The notes under the pieces are model-generated. The model was not told the origin of the DNA and did not search any database. It saw only the letters and a program-made list of their open reading frames with translations. A DNA stretch of 64,000 bases from Deroplatys truncata. Its lineage: Eukaryota; Arthropoda; Insecta; Mantodea; Mantidae. A program made the position numbers and the translations under genes. Every line of letters starts with the position of its first letter. Within the stretch, counting starts at the first letter, position 1. The stretch covers positions 70,504,557-70,568,556 of the forward strand of contig CM060987.1 in NCBI GenBank assembly GCA_030765065.1, read 5' to 3'. Below are positions 11,440 to 22,700 of this stretch, in pieces.

Positions 11440-11770
11440 AGGTTATAGTTTGCTCTTGTAGCACAAAGCTGTCCCTCTCTGATAGACATTTCCTTACGTG
11501 TCTACTCGGCTTCTGCTGAAACAAACGGGCAAATTAATACTACCTGGATGAACTGCTACATTCACTTTCCTTCCGTAGCCGGCTTTTGTTACCTCTCGCG
11601 TAGACAATGTCATATGTCTACCTTCAGCAGTGCTTAGAATACTCCTGCAGTTGGTAGACTTTACCTCACTCATGTTCAGCATCAATCTGGTCAACTATCT
11701 TTGAAGAATGGAAACTGCAGATCACCCTTTGACACAGTATGATCTTTCTTCTGTGGATGCGATACTGTTG
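11440..11770. repeat. Dispersed repeat X, copy 1
   Basis: Diverged but collinear with 15440-15675. Shared blocks are GCTCTTGTAGCACAAA, CCTTCAGCAGTGCTTAGAAT and ATGATCTTTCTTCTGTGGATG. No coding potential was recognised; it is probably the internal part of a transposable element. The sequence between the LTR-A unit and this copy (11250-11440) is GC-richer and unassigned. Confidence 0.6.
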
Positions 11771-12552
11771 GTCGTAGGTTGGTTAGTATATTTGTGACTT
11801 TTAATAGCTGTATATTAATACAAAAATATGGCAGGTTCTGTCGAGTACATTAGCTGTATGACTTTCGACTACTTTCTGTTTTTATAAAATATCATTATCA
11901 ACATTAACCTTACAAAAAAAAAAACACATGAACTACACATCATTTTCAGAAAAACGAAAAAGCCGCCAAAAATAAATAATTCTAAGCTAATTTATACCTA
12001 AAGTACAGGTAGAATAGAGGTTGTAGTCCTAAGAAAACACTTGCCATTACTGCTGCTGTGAAGAGACATGAATATACAATAAAAGACTGAAGTTAAAACT
12101 ATGAAGCACGTCGCGACGGTAAGGTCGCATTTAAAACACAGTTTTACATGTTAGGAAGAAGCAGAATTGGTCATTGACTGAAACCTATCTCTGGCAAGTA
12201 ATGAAACAACAAAAGTGCAACGTGATATCAGCAATATCAGTGCAATTGGATATACATGGGCCAAGAAAAACGTTTATCCAAAAATTTTTTCTTACCCCGC
12301 GCTACTGTAGGCCATTTCCTGAAAAAAACCAGCTTGAATTCTGATGTTCTATATTTCTGGTCTTGATTTATAATATACCATTTTAATTTCAAATTTTCCA
12401 CAGTTTTCTCCCTATAAATCCTAATTTTACTTTTGATTATGAGATGAAAATGTAAAAGGTTATTTAATTGCTATAATTCCTGTTGAAAAGCGTAATATTT
12501 ATAAATGCCATAAAATTATTGAAGTTTAGGCTGGCTAAATTTTTTGGTATAG
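11771..12552. other. Unassigned AT-rich DNA
   Basis: AT-rich, no gene seen. The stretch 12080-12225 (CTATGAAGCACG, TTAGGAAGAAGCAG) is weakly similar to 18085-18170, suggesting an old dispersed repeat. Confidence 0.4.
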
Positions 12553-13332
12553 AACTTTTATTTTCTCTAGCACCTACATAGAGAAAATTCATGTTTTTAT
12601 GCCCAATAAATAAAAATTTAGTTTTAGAAAAAGGTCCGCAGGTGTGTCTGACCGTCTGTCAAGAGCAAAACTCAAAAAAGAAACGTCGGATAAATACCAA
12701 ACTTTATATTTAAGTTCCAGAATCTTCTGAAGATTTGGAAGAAACTTCCCCCATCCTTTGTATGGAAAGCGTTTCGTTATGTTTGATTTTCTCAAAAGCG
12801 GATCTAAGGATTTTGATTAGAAATTACGTGATTAATATACTGTATACTTTGAATTTTCTGTGAAAGTCTGCGAAGTCTTGTTCATTCGGAAGGAATATTA
12901 AATAATTTTGTTTAGCTGGTAAACTAAAAGAGGTAGACAAAAACTCACTACACAAAAACCCAGATCTCTTTAAAATATACATCTTTCATTCAATATTCCA
13001 GCGCCAGCCATTTCCGAGGTATTCCTTTTTATGGGTTTGAAGTTTTTAATGGTTTGTTATTTTTAAGTTCTGTCACCATTCAGTTGTTTCTCGCAATGTT
13101 TTGGAAAGAATATTTTTCAAGGCCAGCATATAGTACCGGCTTTTTAAATATTTTACTATCGTTTCAGTCTCCTGCGTCCCATTTCTTACTGCAACGAAAT
13201 GTGTAATGAAAGTATTTCTGCAAACTTTATCTCAATTAAAATAAGTAGTTAGATAAATGACTTTTGTAAGAACAGTTTCTGAAAGCGATATAAAAATAAA
13301 CGATAATATCTAGAGAGAGCGTAATACATCAG
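12553..13332 (+). repeat. Family A copy, diverged subfamily (780 bp)
   Basis: Starts with TTTTATTTTCTCTAGCACC and ends TACATCAGACTTTT. It keeps AGAAAAAGGTCCGCAGG, GTCGGATAAATACCAAAC, GTTTCGTTATG and GGTAAACTAAAAGAGGTAGAC. The long (CA)n of other copies is reduced to a short TGTGTCTGACCGTCTGTC. Confidence 0.75.
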
Positions 13333-14470
13333 ACTTTTCTTTTTTTCTTTTTCCAGCAACTGCTACTTCTACTACTACTACTACTACCACCATCACCACC
13401 ACCACCACCATTCCAAGACCTTACTCAGCCATCTCATTTCAGAATCCAACCTTATTGTTGCCAACCTTATTAACTTGGATGTCGGTGTGTAAAGCCACCG
13501 GTTTAAGAGGAGTATAATTATAACAATAGCCGTGCCATTTTTAAATGATTTCAGCAACTAGCAGCATCAATTTCAAGAACCGTGGCGTTTCTCTCCGGGA
13601 GTGAATTGGGGTTAGGTGTGGCGACATTTGTGACAGCTCATTAGTTGGCAGAGGGCGCAACCCCTGGTGTCAGCCATTACAGCTCGTCCGCCTGTTGCTC
13701 GGGACAGCCCCCACCCCTTTTTTCTCACTTCCATGTTATTTCCACCAGTGTATAACCAAGTGTTTTGCTCTGTGGTTTAAAAGCCACAGGTTTGGAACCA
13801 CATTGTTTGCTAAACATCACGCTGGTAAAGCATTTCACCTAGTTATAGACAGCACTTATAAAATAAAACTCCACAGAGATGGCCATTTTATGTCACCAAT
13901 GTTCTATTTATCACGTGCTTGGCTTATTTTCTCTAAAAGTAAGCAATCCGTTGTTGTGAAGTTCTCCCGAGTACCGATTCTTTAAGGATTTAGATTGTGC
14001 CAGTAATAAACAGTTACTTCAGTTGGCGCTGTCTTAGTTTCTTCTTGGTTGGTGTAGCTGAAAACCTCTTGTAAGCTTGCATCACGATGGATCTGTTTGT
14101 CCCTCTTGCGAGAGAGCGAAGTCGCGTTTAAAGGGACTGGGTGCTCATTTTTGTTCCAAAATCTATTATTTTTCTTTTTATCTTAAAAAATTAGAAATCT
14201 TCGTTTTTAAAATTATATATCTAGTAGTTATCTGCACATTTAATACTTTAAATGCACCATTTAAATATGGCGGCGCGCTAGGTCATGCCCACTTAGTTAT
14301 TTGAGACAACATGAAACTTACGCTGTGTTTCATGTCATGGACTTTGTCCTCCGGATGAAGATTCATAGTATGGATATCGTAGGGCTCAGGTTAAAGGTGA
14401 AAGATATGAGCACAAACACTCATTACCAGAGGCAATGATAATTAAACCTATTTTTAGGGATCTAAACAAA
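13333..14470. other. Unassigned; trinucleotide repeat at 13365-13412
   Basis: A CTACTA/CACCAC compound microsatellite lies at 13365-13412. A GC-richer patch follows (13570-13730) with no recognised motif. The frames 13695-13985 and 14077-14304 show no domain. Confidence 0.4.
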
Positions 14471-14478
14471 TGCTGGAT

Positions 14479-15290
14479 CTAAACACCTCCTAGGTGTTCC
14501 TTCAAGTGAGGAAAAAGGTGATAGTCGCTTGGAGCGAGGTTCGGGCGGTAGGGAGGGTAGTCTATGAGTCCCAGCGAAATTGTTTCAATAGGGTGGTGGT
14601 CTTCTGGGCTGTATGAGGTCGCGCATTGTCGTGAAGGAAGATGATGTCCTCGGTAATAAGTCCTTGCCATTTCCTCATGATTGCTTCAGGCAATCGTATC
14701 AAGGTCTTGTAGCATCGGTTAGTGGTCACTGTGTGCCATCTTTCCAAAACTTCCACGAGTATGATACCGGCGCCACCTCAAAACACTCTGGCCATTACCT
14801 TCCCGGCAAATGGCGTCACCTTAAACGTCTTTGTCTTTAGAGAGAGGAGGGGTGTTTCCATTCCATTGACGACCGCTTACTGCTAGGGGTGCAGTGGTGC
14901 ATCCATGTTTCGTCACCCGTGACAATGTAGTGATAAAAACTGTTCCCTCTGTAGAAAACCGCTGCAAAAGTTGCAGCTTATTGGTTGGACATATTCGTGG
15001 AACCCATCGGGAACAAACTATCCTCCCCGCTCCTCCACGCAAGCTGCTGATGCTGTGCTGGGTCGGTCACTGCGATCCTCGTCGGCGACGTTTTCTCTGC
15101 CGGCCGCAAACTTTCGACGGCATTTTGCGACATGCTGACGAGACATTATAGTCTCTCTGTAAACCTCAACCAGCTGCCGGTGAATTTCAGCCGCGGTTAC
15201 GTGTTTAACCCACAGAAATCGTGGATTTCTTCGCAAGACCAGTTTTCCAAACGGGTCGTCATTTGTGTTTATCTACAACTAGCGCTGTAG
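14479..15290 (-). pseudogene. mariner transposase, frameshifted
   Basis: Minus-strand mariner relic spread over three frames. The N-terminal helix-turn-helix region reads VTAAEIHRQLVEVYRETIMS, then RQHVAKC and RPSTA (15018-15236). The first catalytic motif VTGDETWMHH is near 14903-14929, the second HDNARPHTA within 14562-14756, and the third NLAPSDYHLF within 14479-14670. All three aspartates of the mariner DD34D triad can still be read, but in different frames. The C-terminus stops abruptly after LKEHLGG and I see no terminal inverted repeats, so the ends are eroded. Confidence 0.85.
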
Positions 15291-15439
15291 GTGATGGGTG
15301 GCTGAAACACTGCACAGTTGCCAATCGCATGTATTAGAATTGCCGCACGCTTTTAATTTCTCTATAACGGACGAAACTCCATGAATATCGACCTTGTAAC
15401 CTTAGTTTCTGATCGCCCTTCGTACATTCAAGGAGGGAT

Positions 15440-15675
15440 ACTTCGCTCTTCTCACACAAAGGTGTCCCTCTTAAATGGGCATTTCTTTTCTGCTTCTGCT
15501 AAAGGAAAGTATTCATTTTTAGGACTTCTTGAATAGCACTTCGCCATATGCTTACCTTCAACAGTGCTCAGTATGCCTCTGTCATGTTTGGTGCTAATCT
15601 TTGGCCCGGTACACAAGCTCCGTACATGAATGGAGCATGTGTCACGATGTTATCTTTCTTCTGAGTGTTTATTTG
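15440..15675. repeat. Dispersed repeat X, copy 2
   Basis: Second copy of the repeat at 11440-11770 (GTGTCCCTCTTAAATGGG, CCTTCAACAGTGCTCAGTAT, GTTATCTTTCTTCTGAGTG), in the same orientation and strongly diverged. It abuts the mariner relic. Confidence 0.55.
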
Positions 15676-16584
15676 TGTATGATTTATTTAAATGGATCAG
15701 CGCCATTGACGCTATACAAATTTGGTTGGAAATATGAAACGAATTACAAGAAAATTGCAACAAACAATCAAAAGAAAGTTGATATTAGCAACAACCGTAT
15801 TGGAGGTCAATTTCTTCGAGCCCCTCGCTGGCGACATCAGACTGGTAGTATGCTGGCATGCGGTTGAAGCGGAGTTAAAGCAAACGATTCTGTGGCAGGC
15901 GACTGCAGAAGCTTTGAGCGAGTGCCAAGTTAAGAGAAACCCGCACCCGGAACGTGGCGATGTGTGAGCGCCGTTATTGTTCTTTACGATACGTTTGTTA
16001 GAGTCTGTGCGTTTTAAAACTGCGTATGGGTATAATTAAGCATGGCATGTTATGGCGATTTAATACACAAAATAGAAATTATCAAATAAAACCTGAAAAA
16101 AGGAAATCATGTTTTAAAGTTAAAATACTTCAAACCGTGCTAGATTCTTCACAGAAATACGTAAAAGTGATAAGAAAAAATTCCAAAGTAACTGATATCT
16201 ACAGCCAGCGTAGGTAGACTACAGAACTAATAAAATGTTTACCACTGCGGTGAAGAGCAATGCAGAATCAGTAATAGTAGATTATGATGCAAGAGGTAAA
16301 AGTAGGGTTTTATTTTGCAATCCTACGAGCAAAATAAAACCACTTTTAACAAGTGTGGCATATACTATTTTTTTAGACAGTGCTCGAATTGGTAAAATAT
16401 CAATAAACGATCTCTGAAACTAAAAGAAATCACGTTTAAAACAAGATCAACCTACGTGAATAGCGAGATTCTTGAAGCAAGAGAAATGACGTTAAAAAAG
16501 AGATCAACATTAGTGTGCAGCGAGTTTTCAGAAGTTTTGATTCGCTACCAGTAATTTTCAGTACAATTATTTTCAACACATTTT
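15676..16584. other. Unassigned DNA
   Basis: Short overlapping plus frames (15601-15967, 16026-16217, 16235-16417) without recognised domains. The stretch could be internal sequence of the LTR-B element that follows on the opposite strand, but no gag, protease or polymerase motif was seen. Confidence 0.35.
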
Positions 16585-17606
16585 GCCTTACACCTGGCGT
16601 TTGAAGTAGTTTGTTATTTGTAACACGTATGGAAAGCCAATTTGAGAAGTATATTTATTAGCTCCACGTTTGGAAAGCCAATTTGAAGAACATAGTATGT
16701 TACGTATGTTTTTATTTGCAACACGCTTTGGGCGTCAATTTGAAGTAGTTGCAATCGCACGTATGGTAAACAGTTTCCGGTAGCCTTTGTCCCAAATGTT
16801 TAAAAATATTAACTTTGTAATTTGACTGTTTCTTTAAGTGTTGAATATTTATGTTTGCCTCGGCTGCGTCAGTATTATTGTTAGAGACACGTTTCTCATA
16901 GCAGGGTTGTGATGCGACTAAGAATGTAGGCTTACACAGATTGTAATTGTACTTCGCTCCTTTTATTAATGCTTGATACGATTTAAATAACACTTCACTG
17001 ATATAGAGAGAGAGCTGTGAGATGTTTTTATTAATTACATGCACTTTTTAACACGTAAACTATTTTCGTCTCACACGAATACGTATTATACTTCTCAAGA
17101 ACACTTTTTGCGTCTGGTTAGTAACGCTCTCTGCAACCAACTGAACTCTAAATTTGTAAAATTTTCTCCTTTTCAGTTTCTGATTGGCTAATCCTACTCC
17201 AATAGAATACCTTCATTTAACTAAAGCTTTTTCTGGTTGTTGATGGGCTATTTTATAAACTGTCACTAAAATTACATTATTGTTTCCAAGAATCAGAAGT
17301 AGTATTGTTAAACTCTCAAACTCGTTATTGCCTCAAGGTTACCTCATTGTTACCTCATTGTTAGCAACGTTTAACCTATTATTCTCACAGCTCCTACATT
17401 ATTAAATTACGTAATATATTCACATAACATTATTAAACATGGATACAATAATATAAACATTTACAATGACTGTAATATACAGTTATTATATATAGTTACA
17501 TACACATATTGCTTTAAGGCGGGCTGTTATTGAATTATATATTATATTAATATATAATTAGACTGAAATTATTTAAGTGTTAAAAATACTGCCTCTCAAT
17601 GAAGTG
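16585..17606 (-). mobile_element. LTR-B copy with four PBS-like modules
   Basis: Reverse copy of the unit at 55043-56068. Read on the minus strand it starts GGCAGTATTTTTAACACTT and has blocks CCTTGAGGCAATAACGAG, AGCCAATCAGAAACTG and AGAGCTGTGAG. It ends in tandem modules of the type CTTCAAATTGGCTTTCCA + ACGTG + AATAAA. The modules recur roughly every 45-60 bases (plus coordinates about 16575-16750) and resemble a degenerate tRNA-Lys primer-binding site. No coding region is attached. The boundary at 16585 is approximate. Confidence 0.65.
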
Positions 17607-19399
17607 ATTATATGCTGCATCATATTGCTTTATGGATTTTTGGATAAGTAGTTCTGGTGTTATTCTTTCTGCTGCTTCTGTAATTTCACCTGGATCTTCC
17701 ATTTCATTTAATCCTTGTGTAGGTTATACTAGACAAAAAAGAAAGCACAAGGCTGGCAGTACAAGGTATGGATTAACTCCACAACGAGTTGCGATACATT
17801 GAAGTATGACAATTTGTATTGTGAACAGATAATGCGAATGCCATGAGAAATTGATCCTTTAAAACGACATAATGAAAAGTAAAACCTAATCAAACCGAGT
17901 TGAATTATTATACATGTGTAAATACAAAAGGTAATTGCCATGTGATTGGGCTTGAACCAAAGTCGGACAAAATGGAGTAGCATAAAAATGTTATCGCACC
18001 AGTGCGATAGTGTAAAGCTTTTAGTTCGTGTGCACTATATTAAAAGTTCTACTTCTAGGCCATGCTGCCTATAAAAATACTTTAAGATAAGACTATGAAG
18101 CACCATATTAGGAAGCAGGATTGATCAATGTTTGTCCGAAATTGTCTCTAGGACAAGCCATTAAACAATTAAAATATTTAGTGTTGTCGTGAATGTTTGT
18201 CAGCAGTAACGCAACCACAGTGCATCCACGTACTTGGGTAGAAATCGAATATCGTTTGGTTACATGTTGAAATACTAAACACCAAAAATGAAAAAATAAA
18301 ACTTTAGTATTTCTTCCTTCATGTGATATATTAATGTAAGTGGTTTTGTTATTTCTAGTGTATTATCGTTTATGCAAAATTCCGGAATACATTTATAGAA
18401 AGAACTTGTTTAAGTGAAAAATATCTAAATGTTTAAGCCTATGTGTTGACTTCTGAACTAAAACTTATATAATTAATACTTTTCATAAGGTTATGTCCAA
18501 TGTGCCTGTTATAGAAGCCTTATTACTGGCCAAATCAGCAGTTCAACACTGTATGCTGTAGTGCTACAAACGTGAAGATGCAGCATCTCTTCTTATGACT
18601 CTTGTACTACTAGCAGGGATCTCCGTTTGCGAGCGCGGTAAAAAATGCATTTTAGAAGCTCTTAGAATCCATGGACGCATAAACCAGCAATTCCTACATA
18701 ATGCATGAAGAGGAGGAATCCTCGCAGCACGGTTTATATAGTCTTGTGCGTGGTGTATCGACTATTTGTAGCGCCGGTCTCGACTGAATAAAACAAAGGC
18801 TGAAGTTTACCTTGTCCCCCACACACAAAACTCTGCAGGTATGTACGCACAAGCGTCTCTTTGCTATGCTAAAAGAGAGATTCCGTCAGCCAAACACCTG
18901 ACACAATCCTGGCTTGTTGCTACTGGCAGTGACGCTGTCCGAGATGCTACATAGGACGTCACAGGAGCTGTACACTCTGCATAGGACTCGGCTGAAAATG
19001 AGCATTTATATGGGATCTCATAGTATCGGTCCGTTAGTAGTTGCATGGGGAAGTTGAAATAATCAAACTGAATTTTATAGTCGAAATATGAAGTATGTAC
19101 GAGGTTGTCAAAAAATAAGTTACTCCAGAAATCCAAAGTCCTAGATTTATTTTCATTAGTGTTTGGACGAAAGTACTATTTCTCGATACTCAATACTCGA
19201 CGCTCACTGAATTATGTTGTTTTAAGTAGTTTTCTGTGTATAAATACATGTAACCAATTTTGTATTTGTAAACTAATTCCGAAATTGTTCCTGTTTGACA
19301 TTCTCCAATTGGTAGCAATTTTATTATATTAATAATGCCAAGACTATATATCCCCTACTCTTACCTAATAATAGTTACAATTTCTTTGCTTCCCTTTTT
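17607..19399. other. Unassigned AT-rich DNA
   Basis: No gene recognised. 18540-19050 is GC-richer and carries short minus frames without domains. 18085-18170 is weakly similar to 12080-12225. Confidence 0.4.
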
Positions 19400-20288
19400 A
19401 CTTTCTCTACTACGTATAGTAAGTAGGGGAAGTATTGTATTCCACCCAAAAATTCGATGCCGAGATTTCACCGGAAATACATGTTTTGACACCCCCTGAA
19501 TCCAAAAAAAGCATTTTTGGAAACATGTCCGTGTGTGTGTCTGTGTGTCTGTCTGTGAACAGCATAACTCAGAAACGAACAGTCAGATAAACACCAACTT
19601 GGTATTTAGGTTCAGTATCTTACAGAGATGCGACATGAAGGTTTTCAAGAAACTCCCCACCCCAAATTACCCTTTACATGGAAGATTTTTCGAAAATTTT
19701 AATTTTCTCAAAAACGGCTCTAACGATTTTGATTAAAATATCATATGTTTAAGATATTTTCATGACAAATAAAATGTATATCTTGAATTTTCTGGGAATG
19801 TCTCCAAAAGTATTCTCCAGTGTGAACGACTTTTGCATAACTGGTAAACCATAAGAGATAGACAAAATTTTACTACACAAAAGATATACATCGCGTTAAA
19901 ATACACAATTTATGTCATATACATTTTTGTTGTTGAGTGAACCATTTTCGAGATATTGCTTGTTATTCCCTTAAATTTTTCAATACTTATTTTCTCAAAT
20001 GGGAATTCGTTATTCATTTTTTGTCTTGGATATGCAAAGAGTATTAATCTGTGGCAAAGGGAATGGTGCTGCACCTAGCAATCAGCTATTAAGAGATATG
20101 TATGTGCTTAAAGGCTACTGTATTTCTATACTGCCCTTGTAAATATATATTCCCCTTACATCTACAAGAAAATGAGCAATAAGATAGAGTCTGCAAATAT
20201 TTATCTCCATTAACATGAAGTAGATGGAGAATAAGCGTTTGTAAAAGTAGTTTGTACAAGAGTAAAGAAAGTCATGTAACACATCAGA
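19400..20288 (+). repeat. Family A copy, full length, best for structure
   Basis: 889 bp from ACTTTCTCTACTACG to ACACATCAGA, flanked by T runs. In order: 5' subterminal repeat ACTTTCTCTAC (19400), a hairpin-prone CTACTACGTATAGTAAGTAG, the block CGAGATTTCACCGG, a GTGTGTCTGTGTGTCTGTCT microsatellite (~19530-19557), a conserved core, the inverted motif GTAAAGAAAGT near 20260, and the 3' end. The hairpin is partly lost here (GTCATGTAACACATCAGA lacks the middle) but is intact in other copies. Layout and T-run insertion suggest a Helentron-related DINE/HINE element (inference). Confidence 0.85.
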
Positions 20289-21258
20289 TTTTTATGTAAC
20301 TATATTTGTGCAGAAAACTATCTCTTAAAGGATTTTCTATCCATATTGTAGAAATTAGTAGTAGGGTATACCTGTGGCCCCAGTTTGACGTGCGTAAACA
20401 CAATCTAACAGACGGAAGGAGAGAACTAATATTTCCATTTCTGGTTATTTCAGGTCTTAAATTATCACTTGTTTGTGCTGCATTCACAGTTTTTGGTCAC
20501 CGGAATAGGTATCTGCAATGGCTGAGTGAGTCACCAAGCCAGTCTATTGCAGAAATATTACGTGCGTCAGCTAAATCAGTTTCATTTTGACATAAAAATG
20601 TATTGAATGTTGCATTGATTCATCCTCAGGAAACGCAGTCAAGGTCTATCCAGAGCAGAGTCCAGCAACAATTTGGGGAAACATGCTAGGCATGTCCGTT
20701 CATTCCTTATCTAGCATAATGTTAAACGCAACAACTTCAAATGATGCAAAACTTAAAATTTTAAAAGTATCGAAGGTTTATTTCAAAGAATTAGATATAC
20801 TTCGATACCACCGAGTATCTAGAATATCGAGATCTCGACGGTATCGAGATCCCATCCCCAATTTCCGACATAGTGGAGGTTTCACGTGATCTCTCCATCA
20901 TTCCAAGTTCTTTTTTGTAGTTGCTTATTAAGAATTATTAACATTTGTAAGTAAACTTTTAGTCAGAAATGCCAACCTGTACAATCACTGTGTGTGCGAC
21001 ACTGGGAAAATATGCAATAGTTTTAAGGCTGTTTATATAATCACTACATAACAATTGTTACTTACAGAATAGAAATACTCTATCTTTATTAATGTTTGCT
21101 AATAATCATTAATCATTGCGATGTTGTTACAATGTTGGCAATAAGTTTAAATAAGCACACATTCTTAAGTATGATGGGTATTTTTTATGGGATTTCCCCT
21201 TCTAAGGTAAAGTCAGACCGATACGATTTGCACAAATGCACCACTATGGAGTGGCTAA
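20289..21258. other. Unassigned; hAT-like terminal segment at ~20755-20865
   Basis: A 94-residue plus frame (20306-20590) has a preceding TTATTTCAG that looks like a splice acceptor but no recognised domain. 20755-20865 contains repeated TATCGA/ATCGAGAT motifs and ends GATCCCATCCCCA. Such sequence is typical of the ends of some hAT elements and MITEs, though no partner end was found. Confidence 0.3.
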
Positions 21259-21295
21259 TATAAATAATTGCTGCATTGCGTTTCGGTTCAGTTAG
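21259..21295 (+). promoter_or_regulatory. Orphan core promoter candidate (TATA + Inr)
   Basis: TATAAATA at 21259-21266 and the initiator TCAGTT at 21288-21293 with A at 21290, 31 bases from the TATA start. This is the canonical insect spacing. No open reading frame of note follows directly, so it may drive a noncoding RNA, a first exon or a decayed LTR. Confidence 0.35.
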
Positions 21296-22700
21296 TTTTA
21301 GCGTTGTGGTTTAGCTTCGAAGATTATTTTACACATAGTAGGCTTTTCTTCTCAAATGTGTGTGATTTTCATACAAGAGCTTACTGTCGACACAGCACTA
21401 TCTCTAAAGAACGTAAGCAATAAAATGAGTTTTTAAATATAAGATGATTCGAGTAAAATCCATAATTTCGAGGTGTTGGTACGATATTTTCGTGTTTTAA
21501 GGTTGCTTAGTCGTAGATAAACTATTAGACATGCGCACTGCAATTTACCTTATTGGAGGATAAATGTTTTCTCCTGTACTAGCAACACATTTTAACTAAC
21601 GTGTTAGTGTTACGTTGGTGATAATTCACACCAAATGTAATAATGTTAGGTTAGATTTATAACTTAGATACGACAGTGCTCATTTTTAAGGCTCGGAACT
21701 TGGGAGCCGGTGTGCCCTGCGGTCATCTGGGGCTATAGGTATAACGTAAACAAAACTAACACAGCGTGTAATCAGTGACAGCACCTCCGTGTTTGTAGGC
21801 GGTGTTTGTTGACATTGAATGCCGGTCGCTTAGGCACACAAGGTCCCAACTCGTGTTTCTTACAATTCCTCCGTGTTAAACACGGTGCTTTATAAATCGG
21901 TTATTAAGGACAGACCATTGCATTATACCAAATATTTCTAGGATAAATAGACAAATAGTATTCATTAAAACGCGCTTGTTAAATGTTAAAGAGTCACTAA
22001 AACAAATAGGAACACGTGGGTTTTCACAGCTTCTGAAGTAAAAAGAGAACTTGTAAATTGAATTCATGAGAAAACGAACTAGATTTGCAGGTGTAAGTAA
22101 TCTGTTGTAAAATGTAATGAAGCGTAAGACACTAAAATTAAAGGAAAGTCACTGTTATACGTAATGAGTAGTTCCAATGAAATGTCACCTACTGATTGTG
22201 AGTGCAATCAGAATGATGATTTTAAATAACGTCAGAGTCTCTAACAGGAATAATGACATGCTGTGCATGTGCATGAAATGTAAGACATATCTGACTGGAA
22301 AAAAATCGGATATGATACACTCACACTCGACCAAAAGAACAAATAATTTAATTTTAAGCACACATTTAATATTAAGCTTGTGGCACCGTCTCCTTTTTAG
22401 CAGATAAACATTTACTGACATGATTACCAACGCTGTAATCAACGTATTCTTCTGTTTCATTGCAACAAACCTAGATAGCTATGAACGTAAAACAGCCAAT
22501 TGTTGTGAAATCGATGCATATTTTGCAAGTATTTTGGCAATTAACGAAGTAATTTTAGAATTTTATATTTTTTGCGACATTGTAGACACTTAGTAGTTTC
22601 GATTGGTATACTACTCTTAGTCCATACTTTCAGGATTAATGCATAAATTCATGTACAGCTTCAAATTACATATAGTGATGTGGCGTGTATGTGTGTGTAT
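21296..22700. other. Unassigned DNA downstream of promoter candidate
   Basis: Mostly AT-rich. 21690-21890 is GC-richer and ends in the palindrome CCGTGTTAAACACGG (21872-21886). No coding exon is recognised. Confidence 0.35.

Noticed and set aside
20306..20590. Possible last exon after TTATTTCAG
   Set aside because: No recognisable protein, no upstream exon, and it overlaps the end of a family A copy.
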